Positions 19,848-33,687 of a stretch of DNA of 64,000 bases are shown here, in pieces. The stretch is taken from contig CAJFCJ010000012.1 in the NCBI GenBank assembly GCA_904063045.1, positions 1,922,001 to 1,986,000 on the forward strand. Direction: 5' to 3'. The position numbers were made by a program, and so were the translations under genes. Position 1 is the stretch's first letter. Each line of letters begins with the position of its first letter. The notes beneath the pieces are model-generated. The model was not told the origin of the DNA. It saw only the letters and a program-made list of their open reading frames with translations, and made no database searches. The DNA comes from Dimorphilus gyrociliatus. Its lineage: Eukaryota; Annelida; Polychaeta; Dinophilidae.

Positions 19848-19858
19848 GGTTGCTATGG
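19848..19858 (+). promoter_or_regulatory. RFX X-box-like element upstream of DNAI1
   Basis: GGTTGCTATGG matches the 5' half and centre of the X-box GTTGCYATGGYAAC; the second half is degraded (TTTTAAAC). It lies 64-74 bp before the DNAI1 start codon, where ciliary X-boxes usually lie. Confidence 0.4.
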
Positions 19859-19868
19859 TTTTAAACAG

Positions 19869-19884
19869 TAACGCCATCTATTGG
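19869..19884 (-). promoter_or_regulatory. CTCF-like motif
   Basis: TAACGCCATCTATTGG reads AGATGGCGTTA on the minus strand, resembling the CTCF core, and its plus-strand flank (CTATTGG) resembles the CTRSTGG part of the motif. The same core recurs in other divergent gaps of the window. Confidence 0.4.
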
Positions 19885-20166
19885 TCGTTTCCAAACGAAT
19901 GGCTCAATAAAAAGTTATTGTAAACTAACAGTGTAGTGATAAAAATATTCACTAATTAATTTATAAATACACATATATATATATAGATTTTCTTTAAGAG
20001 AATAAAATCACCTTTCTTACAGAAACGTTAATCATGCAACTTTATAAACATTAAAGAAAGATACTCAAAAAAGGGGAGACCATACTAAAAACGAATATTT
20101 TGCCAACTGCTTTAGATTTATGCGAATAAGGATTGTTGAAATAAGATTTCAATCAAATTACACAAA

Positions 20167-22704
<2,538 letters not shown>

Positions 22705-22920
22705 AGTATAATTTTTTATTGTATATATTATACAATAAATAGAAGCGACTGAATATAATTTCGATATTGAATTACTTAAATATTGTATTTATGAAACATT
22801 TAAATTTTTTATGATAAAATACTTAGATAAAAGATTAGTAATGTGATAAATACAAGAATATTTTGTCTCTTTCAAATCAGAAGAATGATTGTCCTTTTCT
22901 CCTTATTTTTTTTTAAATTA

Positions 22921-24433
22921 TTAAATTAGCAATAGTTTAAAAGTCAAAAGGAGTGAAGAACATAGGAGAAACATGTTTGTTATACCTTTCTCCGAACCAC
23001 CTCGAGGACAACTTGGACCATTCATTTTATATGATGGTTTCGTTACAACATCGCTTGCCTTCTTACCACAATTAGATTTGATTGGTCTATCTTGACAAGC
23101 TATTTTCTCCTCTTGAATTCTTTTATAACATAGTTGATCTGAATTAATATTTGTTCAACAAGAAAATATGATAAATACTCACTTGCATATTCTCTCTACA
23201 ACTCCCTTAACACTCAAGTTGTCGTAATCTTGTTGGAGCTGTAAAAAGTCAATGCCTTGTTTCTGTAAACATTGATAAAGGGGTTGTCTTTGTTGTTGAT
23301 AGCATTTCGTATGCTTCTTATACTCTTCACTATCTTTACAAAATCCTATTAAACTGTTATGAAAGTTATCTTTGTTGAAGTACATTTTGAAAACTTGACT
23401 TAATTTCTCATCTGCTACGCAATTTTCCATAATTTGCTCAAAGCAGATGGCAGCATTTTCCCATCTTTTATCCCTGCACATGGTATCTACATAATAAGCA
23501 TTTCCACCTCCCAGTATTGGCACCACAACGCTTCCAGGACCAGGTAAAACTTCTTGGAAACATCTAAAAGCGTTTGCCAAGCTATTTGATGGACATCCCG
23601 GATTAGGTGTGGGAAATGGTGGAAATGATGGTATAATAACTTTTTTACAAAAGTCAGTCTTCATTCTTTTAACAGTTTCCTTGACTATGCTTGAAAATGC
23701 TTGTGAACAAGGACTTCGTTTCATGGCCGCATCTTGACAAATGTCCCTATTTTCTCTAGCTCTAATATTGAAGAAAAGAAAGCAGATGATAATAATCATA
23801 GAAAAGTCTTAAAAAGTAACAAAGGATAAGCTACTAACGCGCAAACCCTAGAGGCAATCTCTTCTTTAGATAATTCGTTCCATTTCGAAAAAATATTCTC
23901 AATTTCATTATATAAACTATATAAGAAACAATTCAGTAATTCGTCTCGGGTATATCTATATATGCAATCGGCGTGTTGGTTATAAACATCAACTTCCGAA
24001 CAGAAATAATTCATTCCACTTTCAAATGTATGATTATTAAATACATTTCCAAGGAGAAATTTCACTTTTTCGTCTTCTGTACATTTCTTTTGCAATTCTA
24101 CAATACATTCAATAGCCTTACGAAAATTTTCATCTCTAAGAATTGAATATTAGATGTAAAAAATAGAAAAAATGTGTTTTCTTTTAACTTTACCTGCACA
24201 TTCCACTTGCAAATTCCCTATTTGCACCGCCTATAATTGGAGCAACATTTCTAGATGGATCAACTGGCCAAAGTTGTCTATAACATTCAGAAAATTTCTT
24301 GATAGCATCTGCTGGACATTGACAATTGGCAACTGCAATGCAACCTAAAGAAATGTAAAGAAATTAGATGGAGAAGAGAACTTTAAAGAAAAAGAAAAAG
24401 TTGCTAACAAAATATAATAATCCAGGTTTTCAT
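22921..24433 (-). CDS. Secreted two-repeat cysteine-rich protein, probably GPI-anchored
   Basis: Five exons (24433-24409, 24344-24194, 24135-23839, 23761-23183, 23119-22921) give 416 residues. A signal peptide (MKTWIIIFCCIAVANCQC) precedes two related cysteine-rich units of about 190 residues. Each has a FxECYRQLWP or FRCFQEVLP block, an I(I/L)GG(A/G)N motif, an M-C-R-D block, then FC, C-pairs and a final RVCA or RICK. The C-terminus has a hydrophilic stretch with GGS followed by a hydrophobic tail (MFLLCSSLLLTFKLLLI) and stop, the layout of a GPI signal. I do not recognise the family. Secretion and anchoring are inferred from sequence. The last intron's acceptor (AAAAG at 23120-23121) was chosen because it alone keeps the frame open. 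Confidence 0.75.
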
Positions 24434-25091
24434 GATTAATCTCTTAAAAAGTATCAAATATAACTGATTTTAATAAACAAGAAGGCGTTTGCAGTTTATC
24501 TTATCAAGCAATTAAATATTATTGTCTTCGCCGATTAATTTATTATTATTTCTATCTTTTCGAAGGAATATAGACTTAATAATTCTTGCTAATGATGAGT
24601 TTAATTACAAAGTTGTCTTTAAATGTTTTAAAAAGGCCTAATATAATATATGATAGTAGTCGAACGATTGCGTAATGTCTGCAAGAAACAGACGATAGAA
24701 GGTGTTAGACCAATGAAAAACAATTGAAATATTATATGAAACAATTCAATAACTCAGTAAGAAAATGTAAGAAATGACAAAAGTTTGGAATTTTCAATAT
24801 TCGTTTTGTAATAGTTCTTTTAAAAATTTTATAATAGAAAAATAAAAACAAAATCATCATATAGATGACACTAGTTGTGTTGCATTTTAAGTTACTTGGC
24901 AACCAGTTAAAAGTTTTTCCAATAACTTTGAAGAGGGTAATGACTTAATAGCTCGATTTATAGAGAAACAGCCGTTAGTATATATTGGATATAACTAAAA
25001 GATATTATATTCCTACAACAGTTAATTCTGATAGGGTAAAATAGCAGAAGAGTAAAGAAGATATATTTTCGACAGTGTCTCTAAAATCGTC
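24434..25091. promoter_or_regulatory. Divergent promoter region, cysteine-rich gene / LRRC51-like
   Basis: A 658-bp head-to-head gap with no coding exon. It holds a CTCF-like ATAGATGACACTAG (24861-24874) and a good X-box-like GTTACTTGGCAAC (24891-24903), both within 240 bp of the LRRC51-like start. Confidence 0.45.
24891..24903 (+). promoter_or_regulatory. RFX X-box-like element upstream of LRRC51-like gene
   Basis: GTTACT-T-GGCAAC fits GTNRCC(N)RGYAAC with one mismatch and an intact 3' half. It lies about 190 bp before the start codon and is the best X-box match in the window. Confidence 0.45.
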
Positions 25092-25970
25092 ATGTCAGAA
25101 AGCAAAGAAGTAACACAGCCAATTACACCTCGTATGCATAAAACCAAAGTCACTGAGTTGAATTTTTCGTTTCTGTCGTTAACCGACGTTTTTGGTAAGA
25201 AATTAAATCCAAGAATATATTTATAATTACGTAATAGTAAATATTATTAAAATATAATAAAGAATGCGAGAAAATCGAACCAAGATGCGAAACTAGTAAA
25301 TCAATACCGAAAAAGAATAAAGATGGATTATACAATGCAAGTTGCATACGCTTGAACAACAATTTAATATCGAAATTGAACGATTTTACAACTTTTCTCT
25401 CTCATATTATTATCAATCCAGACCAATTAACATGGATAGATTTAAGTTGCAACGAATTGCCTGAAATTCCATTAGTAAGAGCATTTTAATTAACGGTTTA
25501 GTATTTGAGGAGCTGAATTTGTATATCTTTTTTTTTTAATTACAAAGGCACTTGGAACAATTAACAGCTTAAGGATACTTTTACTCCACGGAAATCAAAT
25601 TAAAGAGATTGATGAAGTTGACAAACTATTAAACTTACCCGAATTACATAAGCTAACTCTACACGGCAACCCTTTAGAAACAGTGAAGGTAATATACATA
25701 TGTATAACATTACACATAACATATATGCTGTATAAGATATGCCATATATATATGTATATATTGTTCTGTTAATAGAATTACAAATTCATCATAATTTCGA
25801 AATTCTTAACTGCTCAAAAAGTACAAACACTGCAAGAACTAAAACTGCGATGCTTGGATAATGGTACGTTAATTAAGGGTGATGTTGTTACCGCCTTAAG
25901 TATAGGTCAGTCATCGGCAATGGCCGCTAAAAAAACCAACAAGAAGAAGAAGAAGAAGGAAGAAGAGTAA
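25092..25970 (+). CDS. LRRC51-like leucine-rich repeat protein
   Basis: Four exons (25092-25194, 25263-25474, 25548-25688, 25776-25970) give 216 residues. The LRR core (LTWIDLSCNELPEIP, LRILLLHGNQIKEIDEVDKL, LHKLTLHGNPLE) matches LRRC51/LRTOMT1, whose equivalents are LAWIDLSFNDLTSI, LSVLYLHGNSIQRLGEVNKL and LRSLTLHGNPME. The upstream helix (LNNNLISKLNDF) also aligns. Human LRRC51 is 192 residues. The C-terminus differs and ends in a Lys/Glu tail. LRRC51 transcripts are common in ciliated tissue, and an X-box lies upstream, so a ciliary role is plausible but unproven. Confidence 0.8.
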
Positions 25971-26149
25971 ACGATAAGAAAATAATAATAAAAGAGTTAT
26001 TAATAATTTGTTTGGCCTATATATTTCATTCACTAGAATAAAAAAACATATATATATATATATAAATTTATATAGGAGATATATGTGCCTTTAATATAGT
26101 AATTCCTTGACAAACAACTAGATATCTCTCTGTACAGATTGGTTTGTAT

Positions 26150-27004
26150 CTATCTATCTTTAACATCACTTATTATTGGATATTTCATTGAATACATATC
26201 GGAAAAGTCTGATGTTATCCTGTCTGTATTATTCAACTTGAATCCCCCACTTCGTTCTCTTCCATTTGCAAACTGAATACAAAATGTTTTTATTAGTTCT
26301 AAGTGTTTTTATTCTTTCTTTTTTGTGAATGCAATACTACTACTTACAAAGGTATTTGATCCATCGTTTACATAAGTTGCTATATTAGTAAGATATTCGT
26401 TCATTTTATCAGAGAATGTACATATTATTTCTCTACAAGCCGTCTTACCTTTCTAAATTTAAGGAATAACTACAATTGCAAACGGCAATATGATATAAAA
26501 AATAAATACCGAAAGAACTGTTTCATTACAATTTACAATATTCATATTATTTAAACTGTATAGTTTGTCTTTATCTATATAGTTTATCTTATCTTTCTCT
26601 ATATCATTTTCTTCCTCCTATATTGAGTATAGAATATCTATTATGTAATTAAAAATGTTGGATAAGCATACTTTGTTTCTCCTTTGGATTGGATAACCCC
26701 AAAATTTGGAGAAATTTTCAAATATACTAGGTAAATAATCATTAATATTTGATACTTTCTCAACGTTATTAATGATTTTCACGTTCCTATCTAATATATT
26801 TTTTATATCTGTTTTAACCTATGAAAGATCCCAATTAACTTTTATAACCAACAATTAATAAACTGTAATTATAACCTCATCCTTAACATCATCCCATAAT
26901 TCTGTTCTATAAATAGTAACAGAAAGATTATCATCAACAATTTCGCAACTGGGTAGAATAGAAGATTCTTTATTTTTTTCTCTTTTTTCTATCAAATCTT
27001 TCAT
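26150..27004 (-). CDS. Unrecognised 203-residue protein
   Basis: I do not recognise this gene. It has five short exons (27004-26876, 26818-26672, 26617-26510, 26452-26348, 26272-26150), all joined by phase 0 introns with good GT-AG ends, which gives strong support to a real gene although every exon is under 50 codons. The product is 203 residues, charged, with no signal peptide or membrane segment. It starts MKDLIEKREKNKESS and ends YSMKYPIISDVKDR. The middle has a possible helix (VKTDIKNILDRNVKIINNVE) and the aromatic FENFSKFWGYP. It lies tail-to-tail with the LRRC51-like gene and follows ATG4 on the same strand. Confidence 0.65.
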
Positions 27005-27525
27005 GTTATCTTAAAAACTATTGAAAAAATTATATATAAACAATATAAAACTAATATTTTTAATGATTTAAAAAAGAAAATATTCAAATTGGATTAATTA
27101 CGTCATAAGCTATTTTACAACAATAAAAGTAAATAAAAAAGGACTTTGTTATTATTTATAAGCTTCATAGATAAGATAAAAAAAATATCAAATTTGTTCT
27201 ATTATCATTATCAATTTTAAATAAAAAATACAATGTATAGATTAAATAAGTAAACTCGTCCATTTTAAAAATGTTGTCATCTTTTTATATGTGTATATTG
27301 CATATATATACTGAAAATTCTCTTTTCCAAACGTACCAAAAAGCAAGATTTCATTCAATTTTTATATAAACTATATAACATAGTATACTTTATTTGCTGA
27401 ATATCAATTAAAGACATTTTTTCTTCTCCTTAACTCGATTTCAACTTTATCTTCTCCCTTTTTTTTATTTTGTTTAAATACGTTTAATATTGTTATATGT
27501 TTTTTTTCCATAGCACCAAGACTTA
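27005..27525. other. Gap between ATG4 and the 203-residue gene
   Basis: A 521-bp AT-rich spacer between two minus-strand genes. It must hold the ATG4 3' UTR and the promoter of the next gene. I see no motif worth naming. Confidence 0.35.
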
Positions 27526-29083
27526 TCACAAAATTTCAAATTCTTCTTCAGAATCGAATTTTCTATCTATTAATGTGAAATCTATCAATAGGAAATGGAA
27601 GAAAAACAAAAATGTGATATTATTATAAAATGACTGCTAAAATTCATTTAAAAATTTACCATTTTGTCCTGCATTTGAATTGTCCTCAGAAGAAACAGAT
27701 ACAGTTACTGAATTTAAGGGTGAATAATGCTGTAATTTCCCCCAGTGTTTAGGTCTATTATTAACAACTTCGAATAGTTTTTGAAATTTTTCTCTGGCTA
27801 AATATTGCCAGTCGTGTAGAGCTTCGTATCTTTCAAATAAAAAGCCTATGGCCAAAGATGGGTCTAATCCAGAACAATCAATTTTTCCAGCATAGTCACA
27901 GTGATATGTTTCATCGTTCTCGAAATCTTTTTCTTGACATACATGGGGATCTAAATATAATAGATCATTTTCGCACTTACCAAAAAACCAATGTGCGTGG
28001 TTTGGTCTTCCTCCCAATAAACCAACGAAATATTCCGAGTTAAAGGTATCCAATAATGGTTCGATATAGCACGGATTAATTTCAGATAACCCTAATCTCA
28101 AAGGTATAAACAGGAGTATTGGCTTCCAATTCTTTTGCTTGCGGTTATGATAGTCGACTTGAACGCCAGCCGTTGTATAAGTTGCAATTTTTTCAATATC
28201 TTCAAGTACAACAGTAGAATCCATGGCAATATGAAGAGCAAGGTCACACCAATTTTCGAAAGCAGATAGTTTCCTTAGAACGTGAGCTACAGTGCTAGGA
28301 CCAAACCATTGCCCTATTTCTTTACCCTCACTTTCCCCCATTGAAGCTATTTGATGAATAGAAAATGGTGCTAATTTTTTATCATGAAACATTTTTAATA
28401 TCTTCCAATAAGTTGTATTTGTTGTGCCTTTTGTCCACCTCCAATCTCTCCCTAAATGCCTTACAATGAGAGAGTGGGATAGCATCATCTGTCCACACCT
28501 CAACATACAACCCCATCCTGAATCGGTGGTTGGTCCACCAATACCACCAATAGCATTAAAACTTTTTCGGTAAGTTAGCCATATTCTTGACATAACATCC
28601 TTCCTTAGATCTTCTAAATCTGAACAACGAAAAAAAGTAATTAGACATTTAAAAATACTAAAGACAGGAATAGTTAATATTCCATTTATCAAAATAAATC
28701 AAATAATATTAACCTTCTGCAGTAGACGGTGTATAATTAACGCCTAAAATGCAAACTCTTTTGCAAGACTGTAAAAACTCCTTGTAATCCAGGTTTTTAT
28801 TATCATACGTGATACAGTTGACTATTGCTGCTGTGAATAATTATTTGCATAAAAACATTTAAGATGATATAATGTTCAAAACCGATTAGATGACTTTTTT
28901 AACAGCTGATTTCTTAATTCTAGGATACTACGTTTATGACAGCTATCTAATTCAACAGAATTACGCGTTTATGTAATATTGGTAGTACTAACTATATATT
29001 TTCTTAAAGATATTCCAAACAATGGAAATAGGTAATGAAACACAAAAAAAAAATAATTTCTTACAGGATTTTGCTACTTCCAT
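27526..29083 (-). CDS. ATG4: Cysteine protease ATG4
   Basis: Exons 29083-29065, 28830-28714, 28619-27660 and 27581-27526 give 383 residues (human ATG4B 393). The catalytic triad is visible: Cys83 in DSGWGCMLRCGQM, then Asp269 and His271 in LYLDPHVCQ. Other family blocks are GRDWRW, YSIHQIA-like FSIHQIASMGE, GQWFGPSTVAHVLRKL and PLRLGL..INP.Y. The C-terminus, EEEFEIL, resembles the C-terminal LC3-interacting motif of ATG4B. ATG4 trims ATG8/LC3 precursors and removes them from lipid. The first coding exon has only six codons. It lies head-to-head with LEMD3 (412-bp gap). Confidence 0.95.
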
Positions 29084-29495
29084 TATCAGAATGTAAACAA
29101 AATCACGCATGCGCGTAATGAGGCGCTTGATCGATTTGGAACATAGTCGATATAAGGGATTGTTATATGTTTTAATCATTAATGAAGAATGACATCTTTA
29201 TATTTTATGCAGTAAAGTTGTCAAATATACACAATAGTATACTAAAACCAAATGATAAAAGTAGTTGAAACTTTTATCAAGATTATTTATGAAATTTACC
29301 CCAAACGATTTAATCGACTTTATTCGATTCGATTTTACAAATTTCGACGAAAGTTACAAAGAAAATTAGTAAATGAATACTTTTCATTTTCGTAAAATTT
29401 CATAAAATATTTCTGCAACGCCCTTTCCCGATTTTACTTTGAATGTTTTAAGCAATATTAAATGTCTAACATTTTAAATTACCAACATATCCAAC
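29084..29495. promoter_or_regulatory. Divergent promoter region, ATG4 / LEMD3
   Basis: A 412-bp AT-rich head-to-head gap. The LEMD3 start codon sits in ACATGGCGGAC, a YY1-like context. I see no other clear element. Confidence 0.35.
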
Positions 29496-31571
29496 ATGGC
29501 GGACCTAACGGACGCCGAACTTCGACTTGAACTGATAAAATACGGTTATACACCAGGCCCAATAGTCCCAAGCACTCGAAAAGTTTTAGAGAAGAAGCTT
29601 CAAAAGCTTAAATCAGGAAAATTAAATTCCAATGCTCTGGTAACGGTTAGCACTGATGAAAATGATTCGGATGCTCCTTCAAAATCGACGCCGAAATCAA
29701 ATAGGAGAAAGAAAAGTCCAATCAAATCATCTAGCACTAAACAAGCATCAGTTACGAGCACTCAATTACTAGATGAAGACGATCTGGATACCAATTCAGT
29801 AGGTTTACAATGCAGTTTCAACGAAGGAATCGAAAGACCGTTAATCACCGGAAGGAGACCTCTTGGAGCAAATTCACCTTTTACCAAACCGAAATTCTAT
29901 TCAAGTACACCGAAATGTGATGCACCATCATTAAGTAGCTATTCAACGTACCGAAAATTTAGCTCAGTTACTCTCCGATCAGGAGATACAACTAAAACTT
30001 TACTTAAAACAGAAGAGCGTAAGAGTTCTTCAGATGACAACAGTTCATGGCGTCCCCAAAACGTTTCAGCTTTAATTATATTATTTTTTGGGGCTTTTTT
30101 ATCCGTTATTGTATATTTGTACTTAAACCAGAGGCTGCTTGGTATGGAGAGAGCCCATGTTCAGGCGATTTGTAATAAGGATGGTCCAAAGAGTTCATTA
30201 TGCTCTTTGCAACCAGAAAGAGTAAAATCTACTCAGCAAATAGCAAAGGCTATTTACGACGTTCTAAATACGGGAGAGGGTAATTATTAGTATTTTCTGT
30301 ATTCTTATTCGTCCAATATTATGCAAGTTATTTGTTTTTTATTTCACCTTAGGTAACAGAATTTGTAAAGACGAATCTCTATCATTATATATGCCGCAGG
30401 CGACTGTCATTAAACAGATATCTGTTATTTTGAGACGGGAAGTGACTTCTAACGAACAAAAATTTGCCTACAACCTCATCTCGGAAAACCCTGAATGGCA
30501 TATGCGTTTATATGATTCTTCCAAAAGAGAAACGTCTCTTCCAGAGAGTGTCCAGTATCTTCGTTGTATAAAACCGTCACTTCCTCTATCTTGTAGAATT
30601 TCTAGATCTTTCAAAAGGCTTGCACTATATATTCTGACAGGAATAGCTGGAGTTTTGATGATAATTAGCCTCTTTGTATTTAGAAAATATTGGAAGAAAA
30701 GGGCTGAAAGGAGAATGCATGAAATGTATCTCATAATAGACAATATCATTAACTTCTTCGAAAGTGAATCCAGACAAAAGAGAGACGATGGAGAAGAGGA
30801 TGTTTTCTTTCCTATTGATCACGTTCGCGATCGACTTATTGAACCCAAAAAACGTCGTCAATTAGAGAAACTTTGGACTGAGGCTATAAACTTTTTATCG
30901 GATAATGAAAGCCGATTGTCTGAACAAATTAGAGTTGTAAATGGGGAAGAATTTCGTGTTTGGAAGTGGAACGACGGTGCTTTGAATGGTAAGAACAAAG
31001 TATGGCAAGGAAAAGGTAATTAATTTCCCTATAGATAGAGAAAAATTTAGTATTAACAAAAATTCCTTCTTTATTGATTTAGCCGTATCAGATAATTGTA
31101 AAGGAGACGACCCCGTTATAGGATACTACGAATGCTTGAAAATTAGAAATATGTTTGATCCTGACACGTTAGTATATTAAATATTATAATTCCGAAATAT
31201 TTTCGTTGCTAATTAATTGATAATTTTTTCCAAATAGTGAAGTTGAAGAAAATTGGCATGTAGCAATTGAAGATGCAATATTGGAACAGTGTAAAGAATC
31301 TGACATTGTTCATATCTCTGTAGAGAAATCTTCAAAAGAGGGTTGCGTGTATGTTAAATGCAGGACAAAATTGGATGCAGGAAAAGCCTTCAAGCAAATG
31401 AGGGGTCTTTGGTTTAATAGACGCCTTATATCAGTGAAATACTTGTCATTAGAACGCTATCATAGGCGTTTCCCGAAAGCTGTTAGTTGTTGTGAACGCC
31501 TCGAGCCCAGCAACGATGAACGCAGATCATTAGCTGTACCTTTTTTTAATTCCGTCACGGAAAAATTTTAA
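29496..31571 (+). CDS. LEMD3: Inner nuclear membrane protein LEMD3/MAN1
   Basis: Exons 29496-30279, 30353-31015, 31083-31167 and 31238-31571 give 621 residues. An N-terminal LEM domain (ADLTDAELRLELIKYGYTPGPI) is followed by a Ser/Lys-rich linker, a first membrane segment (about 190-211), a lumenal loop, a second membrane segment (about 350-371), the MAN1 winged-helix region, and a C-terminal RRM/UHM-type domain. CLKIRNMFDP, KEGCVYVKC and RYHRRFPKA match vertebrate MAN1. The UHM domain marks it as LEMD3 rather than LEMD2. MAN1 binds BAF and lamins and restrains SMAD signalling. It is shorter than human (911) because the N-terminal linker is reduced. Confidence 0.94.
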
Positions 31572-31915
31572 ACAAAGATGAAGAAAAATAGCGGGCAATT
31601 AATTGCCGTAGAAAGTTCATCCACAATCATTTTATAGATTTTATAGAATGTTGTGTAAAGGTTCGGGTTTTTGAAACTACTTAATGAGCTTTGTAGCGGA
31701 TTTACAGAAGTAAATAATAAAATAATGTAAAAAGACCTAGAGTGTCTTTAAAAAATTATTTCAAGTTGCTTTTAATACATTTAAAGAGAATTCGATTGTG
31801 TTTACAAAATTAAAATTTGTGATCTATTTATTTCTTTTTCAATTATCTGCCACTGGAATAGTTGATTCATCAAAAATTATTCATATTTGCCTTCAAACTA
31901 TTAATCTATCGTTGA
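31572..31915. other. Tail-to-tail gap, LEMD3 / tetraspanin-like
   Basis: 344 bp of non-coding sequence that must hold both 3' UTRs. I see nothing else in it. Confidence 0.35.
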
Positions 31916-33098
31916 TTAGATAAAATCCTCATGCTCCAAAAAATTATCGTTGTCCCTTCTCGATAATATGCCTCCGCTCTTACTCTTTGTTGCTCTTTGC
32001 ATTCTCATCCCAGATACAGTTCGATTAATACTACTAGCACCGACAGGTATTGCTGAATCTGTTACATTTAGTGCCTCCTCCGGTACCTTTGCCTTTTTAC
32101 AAACTACACAGGCACAAACCAAGAAGATAAGGAGAAGAAAGGGAAGGATTGCAAATGAAAGAATCATAAATAACTTATTCTTATTCAGATAGCTTTTAAC
32201 TGTAGCCAAACAGGTTCCGTTATGAAAGGTACTAGTAGGTGGTAGATTGGGAAAATTTGCCTTACGGAAAGGATCTTTAGTAATATTAACGTGTCCTGTT
32301 TTAAGAGTATTTTTTAGCAGATAATACAGATTATCTATATATAGAATAAGAAACGGAAAAATACTAAATTAATAACTTCTTACTTATATACGTTATCATC
32401 TGCTTATAGCAATCTTCGTCATAAAAATCATTTTTATCCGGATCGTAGGTTTTACAGCAAGATCGAGGAAATGGAGCAGCAGCTGACACGTCCCCGGGAG
32501 CAACGGCTGCAGCATATTCAGTGATACTTTTAAAAGCACAACATTGGAAGTTTTCTTGCACTTTGTGAATGGCTTTCCTCCATAAAATAACTTTTCCCTG
32601 ATTCCTGTCGGTATCTTCCGGATCGAATGATCTTTTATAAATTTCTACTATAGATGGAATAAAAGGATTGAGAGGCTCACTAACTGCCACATAAATAACA
32701 ATGACGAGCTGAAAAAGTGCAAGACAAATTAGGTTTCTTTTTTCAAAAACATGTAATTTCTCTCTCCCTCCCCTTCTTTTTTTTACCTTTAAGACAAACA
32801 ATAAAGCCAATAGAACCATGTAAATGCCCAATGCAACCCTATCTTTAGTTATAGCTCCAGCTAAACCTACTATGGCTCCCACATAGACAAAAAAGAATAA
32901 TGATATCATTGAAATAACTGCAACTTGGATGATATTCACTTGTGCTTTTTGGCTAGGATTCTTATCAACTTCGTATTCGGCAGCCCTATAAAGCGTTATG
33001 TAGGAAGGAGTAAAAGCTAAATAAGAAGCTAAGACTACAGCAGATGAAGCTATAAAGATCAGTAACACGTTAACTAGTATAAGTAATGGACGAATCAT
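31916..33098 (-). CDS. Tetraspanin-like four-pass membrane protein
   Basis: Exons 33098-32787, 32708-32384 and 32334-31916 give 351 residues. There are four hydrophobic segments: LLILVNVLLIFIASSAVVLA, the IIQVAVISMISLFFFVYVGA region, the VALGIYMVLLALLFVLK to LVIVIYVAV region, and LFMILSFAILPFLLLIFLV. A large second extracellular loop carries FQCCAF, PRSCCKTYD, DEDCYKQM and a late GTCLATV. Layout and cysteines are those of a tetraspanin, but the usual CCG is CCA and the loop is long (about 140 residues). The cytoplasmic tail begins with CACVVC (palmitoylation-type) and runs about 65 residues. Ligand and role are unknown. Confidence 0.75.
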
Positions 33099-33687
33099 TC
33101 TCTTATTGTATGATTTCTTTCAGTTTATTCTTTCAATCAGTCTCTATCTCTGATTTTCTTTATTTTTTTTATATATTTTTAATTTTTGTTCTTTTAATAA
33201 TAACGAAGAAAGAGACGATTTTTTTAGTTCTTTCCTCTCTCTTCTATCTTTAAACTTTATTTAAATTTCAAAACATCAATTTAAATGATGTCAATTAATT
33301 CGTAATAATAATTCATCTCTTTCCTTTCTATCTCTCTATTTCTCTATCATTTGTATCTTTTAATTATTTAATTCCGTTCAATTTATCGTTCGTTGTAAGT
33401 ATTTTAACTTTTCAATATTTTATAATATTAAACTTGATTAACATTATTAAAAATAGAACATTCGCAATATATTAATAAGGAATATTACGTAATACATATA
33501 CAAGTATATTTAATTTTTTTCTTTCACATTTCGACGCTAATTGGTAACTTAAGACGAATTTGGTGCATTTTTAAGCCTATTATGACAATCGATAAAGTTG
33601 TCAACAAGCAATCTCTCTGTAGGTTGCTTAGCAATCAACGGTTTTGTGTCAACTGCACATCGTTTTACTCAGTTTAAAAATATAATC
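33099..33687. promoter_or_regulatory. Divergent gap, tetraspanin-like / Ser-rich protein
   Basis: 589 bp of AT-rich head-to-head spacer with pyrimidine tracts (33130-33360). No motif or exon is evident. A short open frame extends upstream of 33688 to 33586, so an unseen 5' exon of the next gene is possible. Confidence 0.3.

Larger units (their letters stand above)
19785..20166. promoter_or_regulatory. Divergent promoter region, DNAI1 / LRRC40
   Basis: A 382-bp head-to-head gap. The RFX-like half-site GGTTGCTATGG (19848-19858) and the CTCF-like element TAACGCCATCTATTGG (19869-19884) sit within 100 bp of the DNAI1 start. The LRRC40 side is plain AT-rich sequence. Confidence 0.45.

Noticed and set aside
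33598-33687. Upstream extension of the Ser-rich ORF to 33598
   Set aside because: That start is TTG, not ATG; the first ATG in frame is 33688, and a 5' exon cannot be shown.
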